Source: Armatimonadota bacterium
GTDB lineage: Bacteria > Armatimonadota > UBA5829 > DSUL01
DNA length: 64,000 bases
Assembly (NCBI GenBank): GCA_020846715.1
Contig: JADLDK010000044.1
Coordinates: 41,923 to 105,922, forward strand
Reading direction: 5' to 3'
In this document: positions 7,329 to 17,861 of the stretch, piece by piece
Layout of the letters: every line of letters begins with the position of its first letter
Position numbering within the stretch: the first letter of the stretch is position 1
Program-made: the position numbers and the translations under genes
Notes under the pieces: generated by a model
What the model saw: only the letters and a program-made list of their open reading frames with translations
What the model was told of the DNA's origin: nothing
The model's database searches: none

Positions 7329-10106
7329 TTACTCCCGGGGCTGGACAACGAGCTTTGACACCACATCCGCACACCTTGCACACAAGTCAGGATGCGTGGA
7401 GTCATTTCCTACGTCTTCTCTTACCAGCCAGCACCGTTCACATTTTACCCCGGGCGCAGGACTAACCTTCACCTGCCGGCCGTATTCTGAAGACGGGAGA
7501 AACTCCACCTTGCTGACGATGAACAGTGGACTCAACAACGGGGCGTTGTCTTGTAAGAAGCGCTCTTCCTCAGAGGACGGCGCGATAGACACCATCGCCT
7601 CCACCGGCTTTCCGATCTCCCCGGCTTGACGGGCTTCTTCAATGGTTCTGTAAACGTCTTCCCGCAAACTCATCAACGCTGCAAATTTTCGATCGAGTTC
7701 CTCATTCCTGAAATCCGGATTGACTTGCGGAAAGCTGGCCAGATGCACACTGGGCACCTCGGAGTCATAGCCAGCCGAACGCCACACTTCCTCGCACGTG
7801 TGCACCAGAACGGGCGCAACCAGTCGAACAAGCGCATGGAGCACGTGTAACAACGCCGTTTGAGCGGAGCGACGCTCAGAAGAATCCGGAGACTCCGCGT
7901 ACAGGCAGTCTTTCACGATATCCAGATAGAGTGAACTAAGCTCAACCGCACAGAAGTTGTGCGCTTCGTGCATAACACGGTGGAACTCATAGGATTCATA
8001 GGCCTGCGTGACCGCCTCTGTCAGAACCTGGAGGCGATGCAGCATCCAGCGGTCAATTTCGTGCATTTCAGCAGGTGAGATCGACTGAGATGTATCGAAA
8101 TCTGACAGATTGGCAATGAGGAAGCGGAAGGTGTTGCGAATACGCCGATAGGTATCGGAGGCTCGCTGCAGAGCTTCCTCCCCCAGCCTGGCGTCACCCA
8201 TCACATTGAAGGACGCAGCAGCGACACGCGCAACATCCGCGCCGTACTTGTTGATGACGTCTGCTGTGTTGATGACGTTGCCGCGGGACTTGTGCATCGC
8301 GTGTCCGTCCGCATCCACCATCCAACCGTTAGTCACAACAGAACGGAAAGGAGCTTCGCCTTTTGTGGCAACTCCAATCATCAGCGATTTGTTGAACCAC
8401 CCACGGTGCTGGTCGTTGCCTTCCAGGTACAGATCCGCCGGATAGTGCAGCTCAGGCCAGGGCTTCCCTTCCAGTACAGCGCGACAGGTGGAACCGCTAT
8501 CGAACCATACGTCCAGAATGTCGGTCTCTTTACGGAAACTTGTCCCTCCACAACTGCTGCATCGCGTTCCTTCCGGTAGCAGCTCTTCCGCAGGCCGGGC
8601 AAACCAGGCATCCGCTGTTTCCCGCTCTACGATATCAGCGACAAAATCGACCGTCTCTTTGTTCATTAACTCCGTATCGCACTGCTCGCAGAAAAAGACA
8701 GGGATTCCAACGCCCCACGCTCTTTGGCGGGAAATACACCAGTCCGGAGCGCCGCTCACCATGGCTGTGATTCGATTGATCGAATCTTCAGGAAGCCACT
8801 TGACCTTCCCAATCTGCTCAAGCGCTCGTTGTCTGTGGCCGCCGTGGTCCAGGCTCATGAACCACTGGACAGTAGCGCGGAAGATAACGGGCCCATGGCA
8901 GCGCCAGCAGTGGGGATAGCTGTGTGTGATCTCACCAGCGGCAACTAACTGACCTGCCTCGCGCAAAGCGTCAACAACCGCCCCGTTGCCGCTGCGGATG
9001 TCCATTCCTTCAAACTGCCCAGCCTCTTTGGTGAAAACACCCTTCTCATTGACGGGATTCAACACTTGCAGACCATAGGCTTTGCCAGTCTCAAAGTCCT
9101 CACGGCCGTGTCCCGGGGCGGTGTGAACGGCTCCTGTGCCTTCATCGAGGGTTACGTAGTCCGCAAAAACCAGCGGTGAGTCCCGGTCAAAAAGCGGATG
9201 CCGAAAGACCAGAGATTTGAGAGAATCTCCCCGGATCGTGCGAACCACTTCAAAGGTCTTTCCTGTGCGCTGCGCAGCCTGTTCGATCAGAGCGCTGGCT
9301 ATGAGCACAACTCTTCCGTCCATTTTCGCCAGGCTGTATTCGTAGGAAGGGTGCACCGCCACGGCCATGTTTGCTGGAATAGTCCACGGCGTTGTCGTCC
9401 AGATGAGGACGCCGGCTTCTCCGTCAAGCCCCTGATAGATGTTGTCTGGATCGCTCTTCAGCGGGAAAAACACATAGATTGAAGTGGAGACGTGATCGGC
9501 GTATTCAATTTCCGCATCCGCCAGCGCGGTCTCGCACGTTGGACACCAGTGAATAGGCCGCAGACCGCGATAGATGAACCCCTTGTCCACCAATTCACCA
9601 AAGACGCGGACAATGGCGGCTTCCATCTGCGGATCCATGGTCAGATAAGGACGATCCCAATCGCCACGGATTCCGAGACGGATGTACTGCTCACGCTGCG
9701 TATCAATCCAGTGCTGCGCATATTCCCTGCACCGCTTGCGGATAGCCATCCGCTCGGGTGCGAGCTTCTTCTCCCGAAACTCCGCGGAGACGTTGTTCTC
9801 AATGGGCATGCCGTGATTGTCCCAGCCCGGGATGAACGGAGCGCGATACCCGCACATCGTGCGGAACCGGGTTACGAAATCTTTAGGCAGCTTGTTCTGC
9901 ATAGCGTTGCCGACATGCACGTGTCCATTTGAATACGGAGGCCCGTCGTGAAGGATGAATGTCCCTCTGGGAGCGTCTTTTTCCAGAGACTTTGCGTACA
10001 AATCGATCTCGTCCCAGACACGCTGGATGTCTGGCTCGCGCTGAGGCAGATTGGCCTTCATTGGGAAATCAGTTTTAGGCAGATTAAGAGTCTTAGAATA
10101 GTCCAT
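7329..10106 (-). CDS. ileS: Isoleucyl-tRNA synthetase
   Basis: IleRS charges tRNA-Ile and edits valine. At 925 residues it has normal bacterial length. Visible parts are the N-terminal ILHDGPPYSNG, the class I signature written here as HVGN (residues 64-67), the GWDNHGMPIE motif, the editing domain with GTGAVHTAPGHGREDF, the second signature MHKSRGN (604-610), and a C-terminal zinc finger with CERCWLV and CARC. The fourth position of HxGH is Asn instead of His. The ATG start at 10106 has no clear Shine-Dalgarno sequence. The gene lies 49 bases after rfbD and three bases before traR. I see no T-box leader. Confidence 0.97.
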   Translation of the reverse strand: MDYSKTLNLPKTDFPMKANLPQREPDIQRVWDEIDLYAKSLEKDAPRGTFILHDGPPYSNGHVHVGNAMQNKLPKDFVTRFRTMCGYRAPFIPGWDNHGMPIENNVSAEFREKKLAPERMAIRKRCREYAQHWIDTQREQYIRLGIRGDWDRPYLTMDPQMEAAIVRVFGELVDKGFIYRGLRPIHWCPTCETALADAEIEYADHVSTSIYVFFPLKSDPDNIYQGLDGEAGVLIWTTTPWTIPANMAVAVHPSYEYSLAKMDGRVVLIASALIEQAAQRTGKTFEVVRTIRGDSLKSLVFRHPLFDRDSPLVFADYVTLDEGTGAVHTAPGHGREDFETGKAYGLQVLNPVNEKGVFTKEAGQFEGMDIRSGNGAVVDALREAGQLVAAGEITHSYPHCWRCHGPVIFRATVQWFMSLDHGGHRQRALEQIGKVKWLPEDSINRITAMVSGAPDWCISRQRAWGVGIPVFFCEQCDTELMNKETVDFVADIVERETADAWFARPAEELLPEGTRCSSCGGTSFRKETDILDVWFDSGSTCRAVLEGKPWPELHYPADLYLEGNDQHRGWFNKSLMIGVATKGEAPFRSVVTNGWMVDADGHAMHKSRGNVINTADVINKYGADVARVAAASFNVMGDARLGEEALQRASDTYRRIRNTFRFLIANLSDFDTSQSISPAEMHEIDRWMLHRLQVLTEAVTQAYESYEFHRVMHEAHNFCAVELSSLYLDIVKDCLYAESPDSSERRSAQTALLHVLHALVRLVAPVLVHTCEEVWRSAGYDSEVPSVHLASFPQVNPDFRNEELDRKFAALMSLREDVYRTIEEARQAGEIGKPVEAMVSIAPSSEEERFLQDNAPLLSPLFIVSKVEFLPSSEYGRQVKVSPAPGVKCERCWLVREDVGNDSTHPDLCARCADVVSKLVVQPRE

Positions 10107-10155
10107 TCAGTGAAGCAATCTCAGAAGAAGAGCCTGCTGATGCAGGCTTTGCGAA

Positions 10156-11019
10156 TTATTTTTGAATCTCGGCGTAACGCACTAAGAAGTCTTGCAGCGC
10201 GTCCCTCCATGGTCGCATAGGAGGCAGATTTGCAAGTCTCAAGGCCCTGTGTTCCAGAACGGAGTATGCGGGCCGCTTTGTTGGCGAAGGCCACTCTTCG
10301 GAGTTAATTCTACTCAAATTCGCATCATTCAGTCCGCTATCCAGTAGAATTGCCCTCGCAAACTCATGCCACGAGCAACTTCCTGAGTTTGTCACATGGT
10401 ACACACCGTACAGAGGTTGTCGAATGATGCGCGCGACTGCTTCAGCCAGATCGACAGTGTAGGTTGGACTGCCTTCCTGATCTCCAATCACACGCAAAGG
10501 CTTGCCTTCTCTGGCCACGCGCAGAATAGTGGCGGGAAAAGACTTGCCGAGCGGCCCGTAAAGCCATGCCGTACGAGCGATATAGTGTTTGCGAACCATC
10601 TGGCGCACGAGTTCTTCACCCGCGTACTTGGTTCGCCCATAAACGCTGAGCGGATTTGCGCGCTCGAACTCATCGTAAGGTTGCGCCGCGCGCCCGTCAA
10701 AGACGAAATCTGTACTGATATACAGCATCGCGGCGTCTGTTTCCTGGCAGGCTGCCGCTATGTTCCAGGTTCCGCCCGCGTTCACTCTCCAGGCGGTTTC
10801 CGGCTCTGTCTGACAGGCATCCACGTTTGTAAAGGCGGCCAGGTGAAGAACCACGTCAGGTTTTGATCTGGCAATGAAGGTGCGTACCGCCCCTAGATCG
10901 GTGATGTCCAATGGGATAGAATCACCCGTGATATCCACGCCCACGACCTCATCGTCTGGAAGCGCCGAGACCATGTCCTGGCCCAGCATTCCAGACGCCC
11001 CTGTTACAAGAATCTTCAT
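10156..11019 (-). CDS. rfbD: dTDP-4-dehydrorhamnose reductase
   Basis: RfbD reduces dTDP-4-dehydro-L-rhamnose to dTDP-L-rhamnose, the last step of activated rhamnose synthesis. The 287-residue protein is a short-chain dehydrogenase of the extended type: the NAD(P)-binding motif VTGASGMLG is at the start, DVVLHLAAFTNVDACQ follows, the catalytic pair is in SVYGRTKYAGE (YxxxK), and the late GVYHVTNSGSCSWHEFA is typical of RmlD. rfbA, rfbB and rfbC are not in the window. It is the first gene of the long minus-strand run and is divergent from the histidine kinase. Confidence 0.92.
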   Translation of the reverse strand: MKILVTGASGMLGQDMVSALPDDEVVGVDITGDSIPLDITDLGAVRTFIARSKPDVVLHLAAFTNVDACQTEPETAWRVNAGGTWNIAAACQETDAAMLYISTDFVFDGRAAQPYDEFERANPLSVYGRTKYAGEELVRQMVRKHYIARTAWLYGPLGKSFPATILRVAREGKPLRVIGDQEGSPTYTVDLAEAVARIIRQPLYGVYHVTNSGSCSWHEFARAILLDSGLNDANLSRINSEEWPSPTKRPAYSVLEHRALRLANLPPMRPWRDALQDFLVRYAEIQK

Positions 11020-11130
11020 CCTCTGCCCATTCTCCAGAAAATCAACATTGTACAGCTCACTGCTGTGCCCTTATATAGCCGACTCAAACCGCCCTCTGCT
11101 TGCGATGCCTCAACCAGCGATGAGTAGTGA

Positions 11131-11159
11131 TTATGAGCTAAGGCCCTGCATGGTATAAT
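11131..11159 (+). promoter_or_regulatory. Predicted promoter for the histidine kinase
   Basis: A perfect -10 TATAAT at 11154-11159 is preceded by TG plus one base (extended -10, TGGTATAAT). A weak -35, TTATGA, lies at 11131-11136 with a 17-base spacer. Start of transcription would be near 11166, giving a leader of about 70 bases. Confidence 0.6.
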
Positions 11160-11238
11160 CCGAGTGAACCGATTACCCCGGGATTTTGGTCGTTGACGGG
11201 CTTCTGGCTCCGTTTTCCGTTGAGAGCGTCCTGACGTC

Positions 11239-14200
11239 GTGAAGAACCTTGCAAGCACAGCCAAGCCCCCTCCAGAATCTGGAGCAAAGGGTGTGGAGCA
11301 GATATGGGAAGAGGCGGTCTCTGCCTTGTATGAGCAGTGGTCGCAGCGCTTTCCCGTACGTAGCCTGGCGATTTTTGGCGCAAGCGTTGATGAGCCACCC
11401 CTGCTCGCAAGCGCAGGCTCAGCAGGCGACGCAGGCGTCAGCAGGTTGAGGCTGGCAGCTATCTGTGAGCGCGATGGCGGGGCCCTGCCACCACAGACAT
11501 TTTCCTTCTCAATTCGCGACGGATCGGCCGTGTCCGCTATCGCAGCGTGGGAAACAGCGGACGGTGACACTTACGAAGAGACTTCCAAGCTCGGCACAGA
11601 ACTCCATCTCGCTGTTGAGAACGCAATCCTGCGCCAGAAATTGCTGGAAAGCAGAGTGGAAGAGGCCAATCGTCTGGAGCGGCTGCGGGCTGTCTATGAC
11701 ATCGGGCAGGCGATACACACCCGCACCGGACAGGACCTGCTGAGGTTTGTATGCGAGAAGTCCGCCTCAGTCATGCAGGCCCAGGCCTGTTCCCTGATGC
11801 TGAAGAACAGCAGCAACGAACTGGTCATCGTCGCCAGCTTCGGACTGCCGCAGGACATAGTACAGCGCACGCGCATTCCTCGCGGATCGGGAGTTGCGTG
11901 GCATGTGGCGCTCTCCGGGGAGCCGGTCCTGTTGAACGAATCTCCCTCTGAGCAAATTGGCGATATTACACTTGCTGACCGCTCGGACATTCAGTCTTCT
12001 TTGTGTGTCCCGTTGCGGGGGCATGATCAACGCGTGTCCGGCGTGCTTTCAATCCGGAGAATGATTCCGGCGCCTGAGTTTGAGGACGAAGATCTGCGTC
12101 TGTTTTGTGTCATTGCGGATCAGGTGGCGCTGGCTCTGGCGAATGCAGACCTTCTCTCCAATTTGAACCGCCGTGTAAACGAAATGGCCACGGTCAACAG
12201 GCTAACGGCCGCCATCAACTCTACGCTGGATCTGGAATATGTCCTGGCTCAGATAGCGGACTGTATCATTGACGTCGTAGGTTTCGGAAGATGTATCCTG
12301 TATCTGACAGATTACAAGAACGGCCTGGAGGCTAGAATCGTGCGCGGCTATGGGGACGCTGACAGCTACGCCAGCACTCTCGAGCAGCCGACGGGCATTA
12401 TGGAGATGGCCATTCGCGAGCAAATCGTCATTTCCGCAGAAGGCGAAGAGCTGACCACCGCATCCCCCGTTGAGGACCCTGAACTGGCAGGGTCGCATGC
12501 GGTTATCGCCGCTCCCATCGTCGTGCGCCGCCAGACAATCGGAGTAATTGTTGCGGACAATCAGAATACCGCCCAGGCCGTGGACCCCGCACAGGTTGAG
12601 CTGCTATCGACGTTCGTCAATCATACTGGTCTGGCTATTGAAAACTCCCGGCTGTACGAGGCTATGGAGCAGAAATACTCCGAGCTGAATGTTCTCTACG
12701 AACTGTCCCGCACGATCGGATCGGCCTATGGACTGGACAACGCAGCGCAGCTTCTGTTGGAGGTGACACTCAAAGCCGTCCCTTATGCGTCGGCGGCGTT
12801 TGCGCTGGTGAACGAAAATCTGCAGCGGGCTTCCGTACATTCCACACGCCACACCAATCAGGATCATCCGGCGCCCTGGCAGATGCTTGAAGAGTCCGAC
12901 GTAGCCGCGCTCATTTCCGATCTGCGCGATCTGAAAGTTGTGTCCCCGGAAACTGACGATCAAAGCGAGTGGGGCATGGCGTGCAGCCGTTTATTGCAGC
13001 AAACCGGCGCCCTGCTGTTTATGCCTCTTATCGCTGACAGGAGGCTTGTTGGAGTTCTGGCCCTTTCACGGGATTTCGGGCTGGAGTTTACGTCCAACGA
13101 CATCAAGCTGTTGTCTATCATAAGCTCCCATGCAAGCGTCGTAATCAAAAATGCGGTGAGCTACGAACGCAGCGTACAGGAAAAAGTCCTCGAACTGTCT
13201 GCGCTGTATGAGTTTTCACAGCGAATCAGCACTGCGAGCACCTTGACTGAAGCTCTGGACAGCATCCTGGCCATTGTGAGTGATCTCGTTGAATGCGACG
13301 AATGCCTGATCTGGACCGTGGATTCGGAAACAAATGAGATGGACCTGCGCGCATCACGACTCGTCGGTATTGAGTCTGACGGAAAGCAGCTCCGTCCTCA
13401 AGTTGATGCGGGCCTTGCGGCGTGGGCGGTCCGAGAGCGCAAAGCGATTGCGCTGGCAGATATTCGGCAGGACTCGCGCTTCTCTGAGGACACCCTGCGT
13501 GGAAGTCGCGTCCGCTCCCTGATGTCCATTCCGCTCATGGTGCAGGACGAGGTCGTCGGTGTTCTCAGCGTGCACAGCTACACACCCAGCGCCTACACAG
13601 AGGGACAGGTTCGCACTCTGTCGGTAATCGCCTCACAGGCGGCCTCGCTGTACCGTGGTCTGGAGGCGCTGACCGCTCTGACTAGCTACACTGACAACAT
13701 TCTGACCAGTGTAGCCGCAGGCGTTGTGGCCCTTGGCACGGATGGGTCTATTGTGAGTTGGAATCGCGCAGCGGAGGATATCCTTGAGCTTCCCGCCGAG
13801 TCCGCGCTGGGCAACGAGTTCTTTGACACTATCGAAGCCGTCAATGTCCCGAAAGAAGACCTGGCGAAGTTGATCAGCGCCATTGGGCGCGTCAAAGACA
13901 CGGGAGCGTCGGAAAGAGGTGTCGAGATTGCTGCGCGGCTGAGTGAAGAGCGAACTCTCCATCTCACTCTCAGCATTTCCCAGCTTCAGAGCCACGCCGG
14001 TGAGCCACTGGGACTGGTCATCATCTTTGAGGACATCACGACGCAGGTTGAGATGCAGGTGGAAGTGCGCAGGATGCATGAGCTTGCGGCGATCGGCCAG
14101 CTTGCCGCCAGTATCGCTCATGAGCTGAGAAATCCGCTTTCGTCCATCAAGGGCGCCGCGCAGTTTCTGCAGCACGAAACGCATGACCCATCCACAGTCG

Positions 14201-14802
14201 AGTTTCTCGGCATCATTCTTGAGGAAGTTGACGGCCTCAACAAGATCGCCAGCGAGTTTCTGGACTTTGCCAGACAACTCAAGCTGGAAACTACTGAGGT
14301 CAACCTGTCTGACGTCATTCAGAAGCAGCTCTCGCTGCTGGCGCCACAGCTCGAAGAAGCAAATACTGTTGCGGAGAGTCACATAGATCCCGAAGTTCCA
14401 CCTATTGTGTGCGACCAGAAGCACCTGGAGCAGGTTCTTCTCAACCTTGCGTTGAACTCTATCCAGGCGATGCAGGAAGGTGGGCGGCTGGCAATTTCCG
14501 TGCGGCCTTCTCAAAAATGGCCGGAACACGTCCAGATAGACGTCAAAGACACCGGCGCAGGCATTGCGCCAGAGCGCCTGGGAAAGATATTCACCCCGTT
14601 TTTCACTACCAAAGTCAAAGGCACGGGTCTCGGTCTCCCGGTGGTCCAGAAGATTGTTCAGAACCATCAGGGGCATATCGAGGTTGACTCAAAAATAGGA
14701 GATGGAGCGTTGTTCAGAATACACCTCCCAATCGCCGGGCCCCGGCCGTCACTGTTGGGTGAGTTTCCTGATTCACCTCCAGACCTCCTGGAGCGTACGT
14801 AG
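11239..14802 (+). CDS. Cytosolic sensor histidine kinase with four GAF domains and a PAS domain
   Basis: This 1187-residue protein senses intracellular signals and phosphorylates a response regulator, most likely the one encoded next. I see no membrane segment. GAF-like repeats run about residues 160-300, 325-470, 485-635 and 650-800, each starting with a similar LYE/VYDI-type helix. A PAS domain follows near 815-930 ([22 protein letters not shown]). The HisKA H-box [10 protein letters not shown] puts the phosphorylated histidine at residue 961. The ATPase has the N box [22 protein letters not shown], and [16 protein letters not shown]. The N-terminal 130 residues may be a degenerate fifth GAF. 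The start is a GTG at 11239. The ligands of the GAF domains cannot be deduced from sequence. Confidence 0.93.
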   Translation: MKNLASTAKPPPESGAKGVEQIWEEAVSALYEQWSQRFPVRSLAIFGASVDEPPLLASAGSAGDAGVSRLRLAAICERDGGALPPQTFSFSIRDGSAVSAIAAWETADGDTYEETSKLGTELHLAVENAILRQKLLESRVEEANRLERLRAVYDIGQAIHTRTGQDLLRFVCEKSASVMQAQACSLMLKNSSNELVIVASFGLPQDIVQRTRIPRGSGVAWHVALSGEPVLLNESPSEQIGDITLADRSDIQSSLCVPLRGHDQRVSGVLSIRRMIPAPEFEDEDLRLFCVIADQVALALANADLLSNLNRRVNEMATVNRLTAAINSTLDLEYVLAQIADCIIDVVGFGRCILYLTDYKNGLEARIVRGYGDADSYASTLEQPTGIMEMAIREQIVISAEGEELTTASPVEDPELAGSHAVIAAPIVVRRQTIGVIVADNQNTAQAVDPAQVELLSTFVNHTGLAIENSRLYEAMEQKYSELNVLYELSRTIGSAYGLDNAAQLLLEVTLKAVPYASAAFALVNENLQRASVHSTRHTNQDHPAPWQMLEESDVAALISDLRDLKVVSPETDDQSEWGMACSRLLQQTGALLFMPLIADRRLVGVLALSRDFGLEFTSNDIKLLSIISSHASVVIKNAVSYERSVQEKVLELSALYEFSQRISTASTLTEALDSILAIVSDLVECDECLIWTVDSETNEMDLRASRLVGIESDGKQLRPQVDAGLAAWAVRERKAIALADIRQDSRFSEDTLRGSRVRSLMSIPLMVQDEVVGVLSVHSYTPSAYTEGQVRTLSVIASQAASLYRGLEALTALTSYTDNILTSVAAGVVALGTDGSIVSWNRAAEDILELPAESALGNEFFDTIEAVNVPKEDLAKLISAIGRVKDTGASERGVEIAARLSEERTLHLTLSISQLQSHAGEPLGLVIIFEDITTQVEMQVEVRRMHELAAIGQLAASIAHELRNPLSSIKGAAQFLQHETHDPSTVEFLGIILEEVDGLNKIASEFLDFARQLKLETTEVNLSDVIQKQLSLLAPQLEEANTVAESHIDPEVPPIVCDQKHLEQVLLNLALNSIQAMQEGGRLAISVRPSQKWPEHVQIDVKDTGAGIAPERLGKIFTPFFTTKVKGTGLGLPVVQKIVQNHQGHIEVDSKIGDGALFRIHLPIAGPRPSLLGEFPDSPPDLLERT

Positions 14803-14969
14803 AACAGAGCCCGCTGAACTCAGCGCAAGGCGCCCTTTACCCTTGTGTTCAGCAGTTCGAGCGGCCGATAATAGTCAAGCGCGCAACGTCCTGCCACACT
14901 ACTCCAAGACTACTGGCTACCGGAGGTTCGATACGACAGGACGCAGCAGCGCTCTAAGAAGGATTTGCA

Positions 14970-16169
14970 TTGTCTGATAACGGTCGACCTGGCAGCATTC
15001 TAATCGCGGATGATGAGCCCAACATTCGTCGTGTCCTTGAGGCAACCTTTCAGCGCGAAGGCTACGAGGTGATGACAGCGGAGAGCGGTAAGAAGGCTCT
15101 GGATATTCTCAAAGCAAACCAGACCACAGATGTCCTCATCAGCGATCTGATTATGCCGGACATCAACGGAGTCGAGCTTCTGGAGATTGTCCGGGATATG
15201 ATTCCGTCGCTGTCGGTTGTGATGATAACCGCGCATGGGACAATCAAGACCGCAGTGGACGCGATGCGTCTCGGCGCTTTTGACTACGTCACCAAACCAT
15301 TCGATGTCGACGAGCTGAAGACACTGGTCAAGAAGGCGATCGAGCGCCGGCAGATGGCCTCGCCAGACTCCAGTGTCAAGGAAAAGCTCAAGACTGCCTA
15401 CAAGTTTGACCGGATTATTGGCTCTTCACCCAGGATGCAGGAAATACTGGCGATGGTCGGAAGGGTGGCCAACTCTCGCGCCAGCGTTCTGATCCGCGGT
15501 GAAAGCGGAACGGGTAAGGAAGCTATCGCCCGCGCGATTCACTTTAACTCACCGCGCGCCAACAATGCGCTGGTCGCGGTAGCGTGTATCGCTCTTTCTG
15601 AGAACCTGCTTGAAAGTGAGCTTTTCGGACACGAAAAAGGCTCCTTCACGGGCGCTCTGGCGCAGAAAACTGGACGCTTTGAGATGGCGCACAGAGGCAG
15701 TCTGTTTCTGGATGAAATCGGCGACATTCCGCACCCCGTACAGATGAAGCTTCTACGTGTGCTGCAGGAGCGTGAGTTCGAGCGGGTTGGCGGAAACAAG
15801 ACTATCAGGGTGGATGTGCGGCTGATAACGGCCACCAATCAGGACCTGGAGGCGCTGGTAAAATCAGGAGACTTCCGGGAAGACCTGCTCTACCGTCTGA
15901 AAGTTGTGGAGATTGTCCTGCCGCCTTTGAGGGAACGCAAGGAAGACATCCCCGCGCTTGTCAAGCATTTTGTCGAGCGTTACGGAAGTGAGGATGGTAG
16001 AAGCATCACAGGCGCTGGAAGGGACTTCCTGAAAGCGCTCGAGTCCTACAACTGGCCTGGGAACATTCGCGAACTCGAAAACGCGATTGAGCGAGCTTGC
16101 GTGCTCGCCGACCCTGGCGCCAGAGAGCTGACCGCAGACCTCCTTCCACCCGCTGTTACTGCAAATTAA
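14970..16169 (+). CDS. NtrC-family sigma-54 response regulator lacking the Fis DNA-binding domain
   Basis: The receiver domain (1-125) has the acidic pair DDE at 14-16, phospho-acceptor Asp59 in LISDLIMP, and the TKPF lysine. The AAA+ domain has Walker A GESGTGKE (177-184), sigma-54 contact loop GSFTGA (224-229; usual form GAFTGA), Walker [10 protein letters not shown], and the closing [16 protein letters not shown]. The protein ends at residue 399, right after the AAA+ domain, where a Fis-type helix-turn-helix is normally attached; none is seen in the next 60 bases in any frame. Such regulators act from solution or with a partner. The start is TTG at 14970 with AAGGA eight bases upstream. 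It follows the kinase by 167 bases that hold no recognisable feature. Confidence 0.92.
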   Translation: MSDNGRPGSILIADDEPNIRRVLEATFQREGYEVMTAESGKKALDILKANQTTDVLISDLIMPDINGVELLEIVRDMIPSLSVVMITAHGTIKTAVDAMRLGAFDYVTKPFDVDELKTLVKKAIERRQMASPDSSVKEKLKTAYKFDRIIGSSPRMQEILAMVGRVANSRASVLIRGESGTGKEAIARAIHFNSPRANNALVAVACIALSENLLESELFGHEKGSFTGALAQKTGRFEMAHRGSLFLDEIGDIPHPVQMKLLRVLQEREFERVGGNKTIRVDVRLITATNQDLEALVKSGDFREDLLYRLKVVEIVLPPLRERKEDIPALVKHFVERYGSEDGRSITGAGRDFLKALESYNWPGNIRELENAIERACVLADPGARELTADLLPPAVTAN

Positions 16170-16230
16170 CTCGCTGACAAGCGCTTAGTCAGGGGAGCCG
16201 TCATGGGCGAGAACGGATGAGTTCGCTGGG

Positions 16231-16827
16231 TTACCGGGGGTTCTGCCGCTCTACCTCGATACTCTCTTCTCTCCCATCGCAGTCCATTCCCGAGAGGCTG
16301 ATGGTGGCTCTGCCCCCAGCGACAACAGTCTGACCACTGAAAGTGCACTGGGCGTCAACGGGTCCCGCCTTGCTGCTGAAGTCCTTACGCAGCGGTCCGG
16401 TAACAGTGCCGTCGCTTCGCCCTGCCCCGATTCGTCCGCAGACGAGATGTACTGACCCTGCGCCATCCACCATACCTGCCCACAGATAAAGCATTCCAGA
16501 CCCCGCGCCGGGAGCCGCCTGATAGCCATAGCCGGTCACGGCGCCAGCAGGAGAGACACGCAAGTGGGCGCGCCCAGCTTTCGAAAGGAGCACGTGTGAT
16601 CCGATTCTGAACTTGCCCTCGTAAGTGCCTGCAAAGCGGGAAAAGGAGGCCGGCGGGGCAGTTTTGAGCGCAATCGTCTTAACCGATCTGGCTGGCGGGG
16701 TGATAGTCGGAGGCGAGGGCGCCGCCGCTCTCGGTATCACAAAAGCTTTCAGAAATAGAGCCGCGGCGACAACCGTTACTGCCACAGCAACCGCGCTTTT
16801 GACGTCTTCGTCTGTGGTATCGAACAA
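16231..16827 (-). CDS. Membrane-anchored protein of unknown function
   Basis: I do not recognise this 198-residue protein. A single hydrophobic segment at about residues 11-31 (SAVAVAVTVVAAALFLKAFV) is followed by a Pro/Ala/Thr-rich linker and a globular part of about 140 residues rich in Gly, Ser and Thr that looks beta-stranded (for example FAGTYEGKFRIG and VTGYGYQAAPGAG). It would be anchored in the inner membrane with the globular part in the periplasm. The start is TTG at 16827, supported by GGAG eight bases upstream. It lies 50 bases after the dehydrogenase gene and is probably the last gene of that operon. Confidence 0.65.
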   Translation of the reverse strand: MFDTTDEDVKSAVAVAVTVVAAALFLKAFVIPRAAAPSPPTITPPARSVKTIALKTAPPASFSRFAGTYEGKFRIGSHVLLSKAGRAHLRVSPAGAVTGYGYQAAPGAGSGMLYLWAGMVDGAGSVHLVCGRIGAGRSDGTVTGPLRKDFSSKAGPVDAQCTFSGQTVVAGGRATISLSGMDCDGREESIEVERQNPR

Positions 16828-16877
16828 GGTAGACTCTCCAATGAGAGTATTCCATACTTCTGAAAAAGAACGTGTAC

Positions 16878-17861
16878 TCAGGCGGAAACGACGTTAATGG
16901 GAGAGCCGCTTAGGAATGCGCGCAGGTTGGAGCAGGCCTCGTGGATCATACGCTCGCGCGCCTGCTTAGTCGCCCACGCGATATGTGGGGTGATAATGCA
17001 GCGAGGGGCATGGAGTAACGGGTTGTCTGAGGATGGCGGCTCAGTTGAAAGCACGTCAAGCCCGGCTCCGCCGAGGTGTCCCGAGTGGAGCGCTTTCGAC
17101 ACCGCTTCCTCATCGATCAATCCCCCTCTGGAAGTGTTAATCAAGAATGATCCAGGCTTCATCAACTCAAGTGTCTGTGTGCTGATAATCTGGGCGGTCT
17201 CAGGAGTTAGAGGACAGTGCAGCGACACAAAGTCTGAGTGTCCGAGAAGCGCCTCAAGAGAGACAGGCTCGACACCCATGTGCGGGACGGACAGGGACAC
17301 GCCAGGCCGTCCGGTTACGAGAACGCGCATTCCGAAGGCGCGCGCTATGCGAGCGCTAGCCCGGCCGATCCGCCCGTACCCAATTATGCCCATCGTCTTG
17401 CCGGTGAGCTCAGTGAGAGGTGAAAGGCGGAAGGAGAAATCCGGCGACGACTCCCACTCTCCGCGATGTACAGCCTGAGAGTGATCGCCAGCATGCAGAC
17501 ATAACTCAAGCAGCAGAGCAATAGTAAGCTGCGCCACTGAATCCGTCGAGTAGCTAGGCACATTCGTCACAGTGATAGCCTGCCGGCTGGCCGCCGCGAC
17601 ATCCACATTGTTGTAGCCCGTAGCCAGCACGCCAATATAGCGCAAATCCGGGAGCTGATTGATGTCCTCAGCGCTTATGACAGCTTTGTTTGTCAGGGCA
17701 ACTTGAGCGCCTCTCAGCCGCACCACCGTTTCCTGAGCCGCTGTGCGAGGATACACTGTTACATCACCCAGAGCTTCAAGAGCAGCCCAGGACAGGTCCC
17801 CAGGATTGAGACAGTATCCATCCAGAACAACGATCTGCACCTTATCTGTCTTTGAGGTCAT
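16878..17861 (-). CDS. D-2-hydroxyacid dehydrogenase, glycerate dehydrogenase-like
   Basis: The protein reduces or oxidises a 2-hydroxy acid with NAD(H). It has the Rossmann motif GIIGYGRIGRASA, the substrate-binding VLATGYNNVDVAA, the catalytic arginine in LINTSRGGLIDE, the glutamate region GAGLDVLSTEPP and the catalytic histidine in ITPHIAWAT. The AW after the histidine and the GYNNVD loop are like hydroxypyruvate/glycerate dehydrogenases, so that substrate is the best guess. I take the ATG at 17861 as start; an upstream frame extension of 22 codons is unlike the family. The start overlaps the upstream metallopeptidase stop by 20 bases. Confidence 0.9.
   Translation of the reverse strand: MTSKTDKVQIVVLDGYCLNPGDLSWAALEALGDVTVYPRTAAQETVVRLRGAQVALTNKAVISAEDINQLPDLRYIGVLATGYNNVDVAAASRQAITVTNVPSYSTDSVAQLTIALLLELCLHAGDHSQAVHRGEWESSPDFSFRLSPLTELTGKTMGIIGYGRIGRASARIARAFGMRVLVTGRPGVSLSVPHMGVEPVSLEALLGHSDFVSLHCPLTPETAQIISTQTLELMKPGSFLINTSRGGLIDEEAVSKALHSGHLGGAGLDVLSTEPPSSDNPLLHAPRCIITPHIAWATKQARERMIHEACSNLRAFLSGSPINVVSA

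Noticed and set aside
12604..14676. Long minus-strand frames opposite the histidine kinase
   Set aside because: The kinase frame has unmistakable domains throughout, and the opposite frames have no recognisable motif or start signals.
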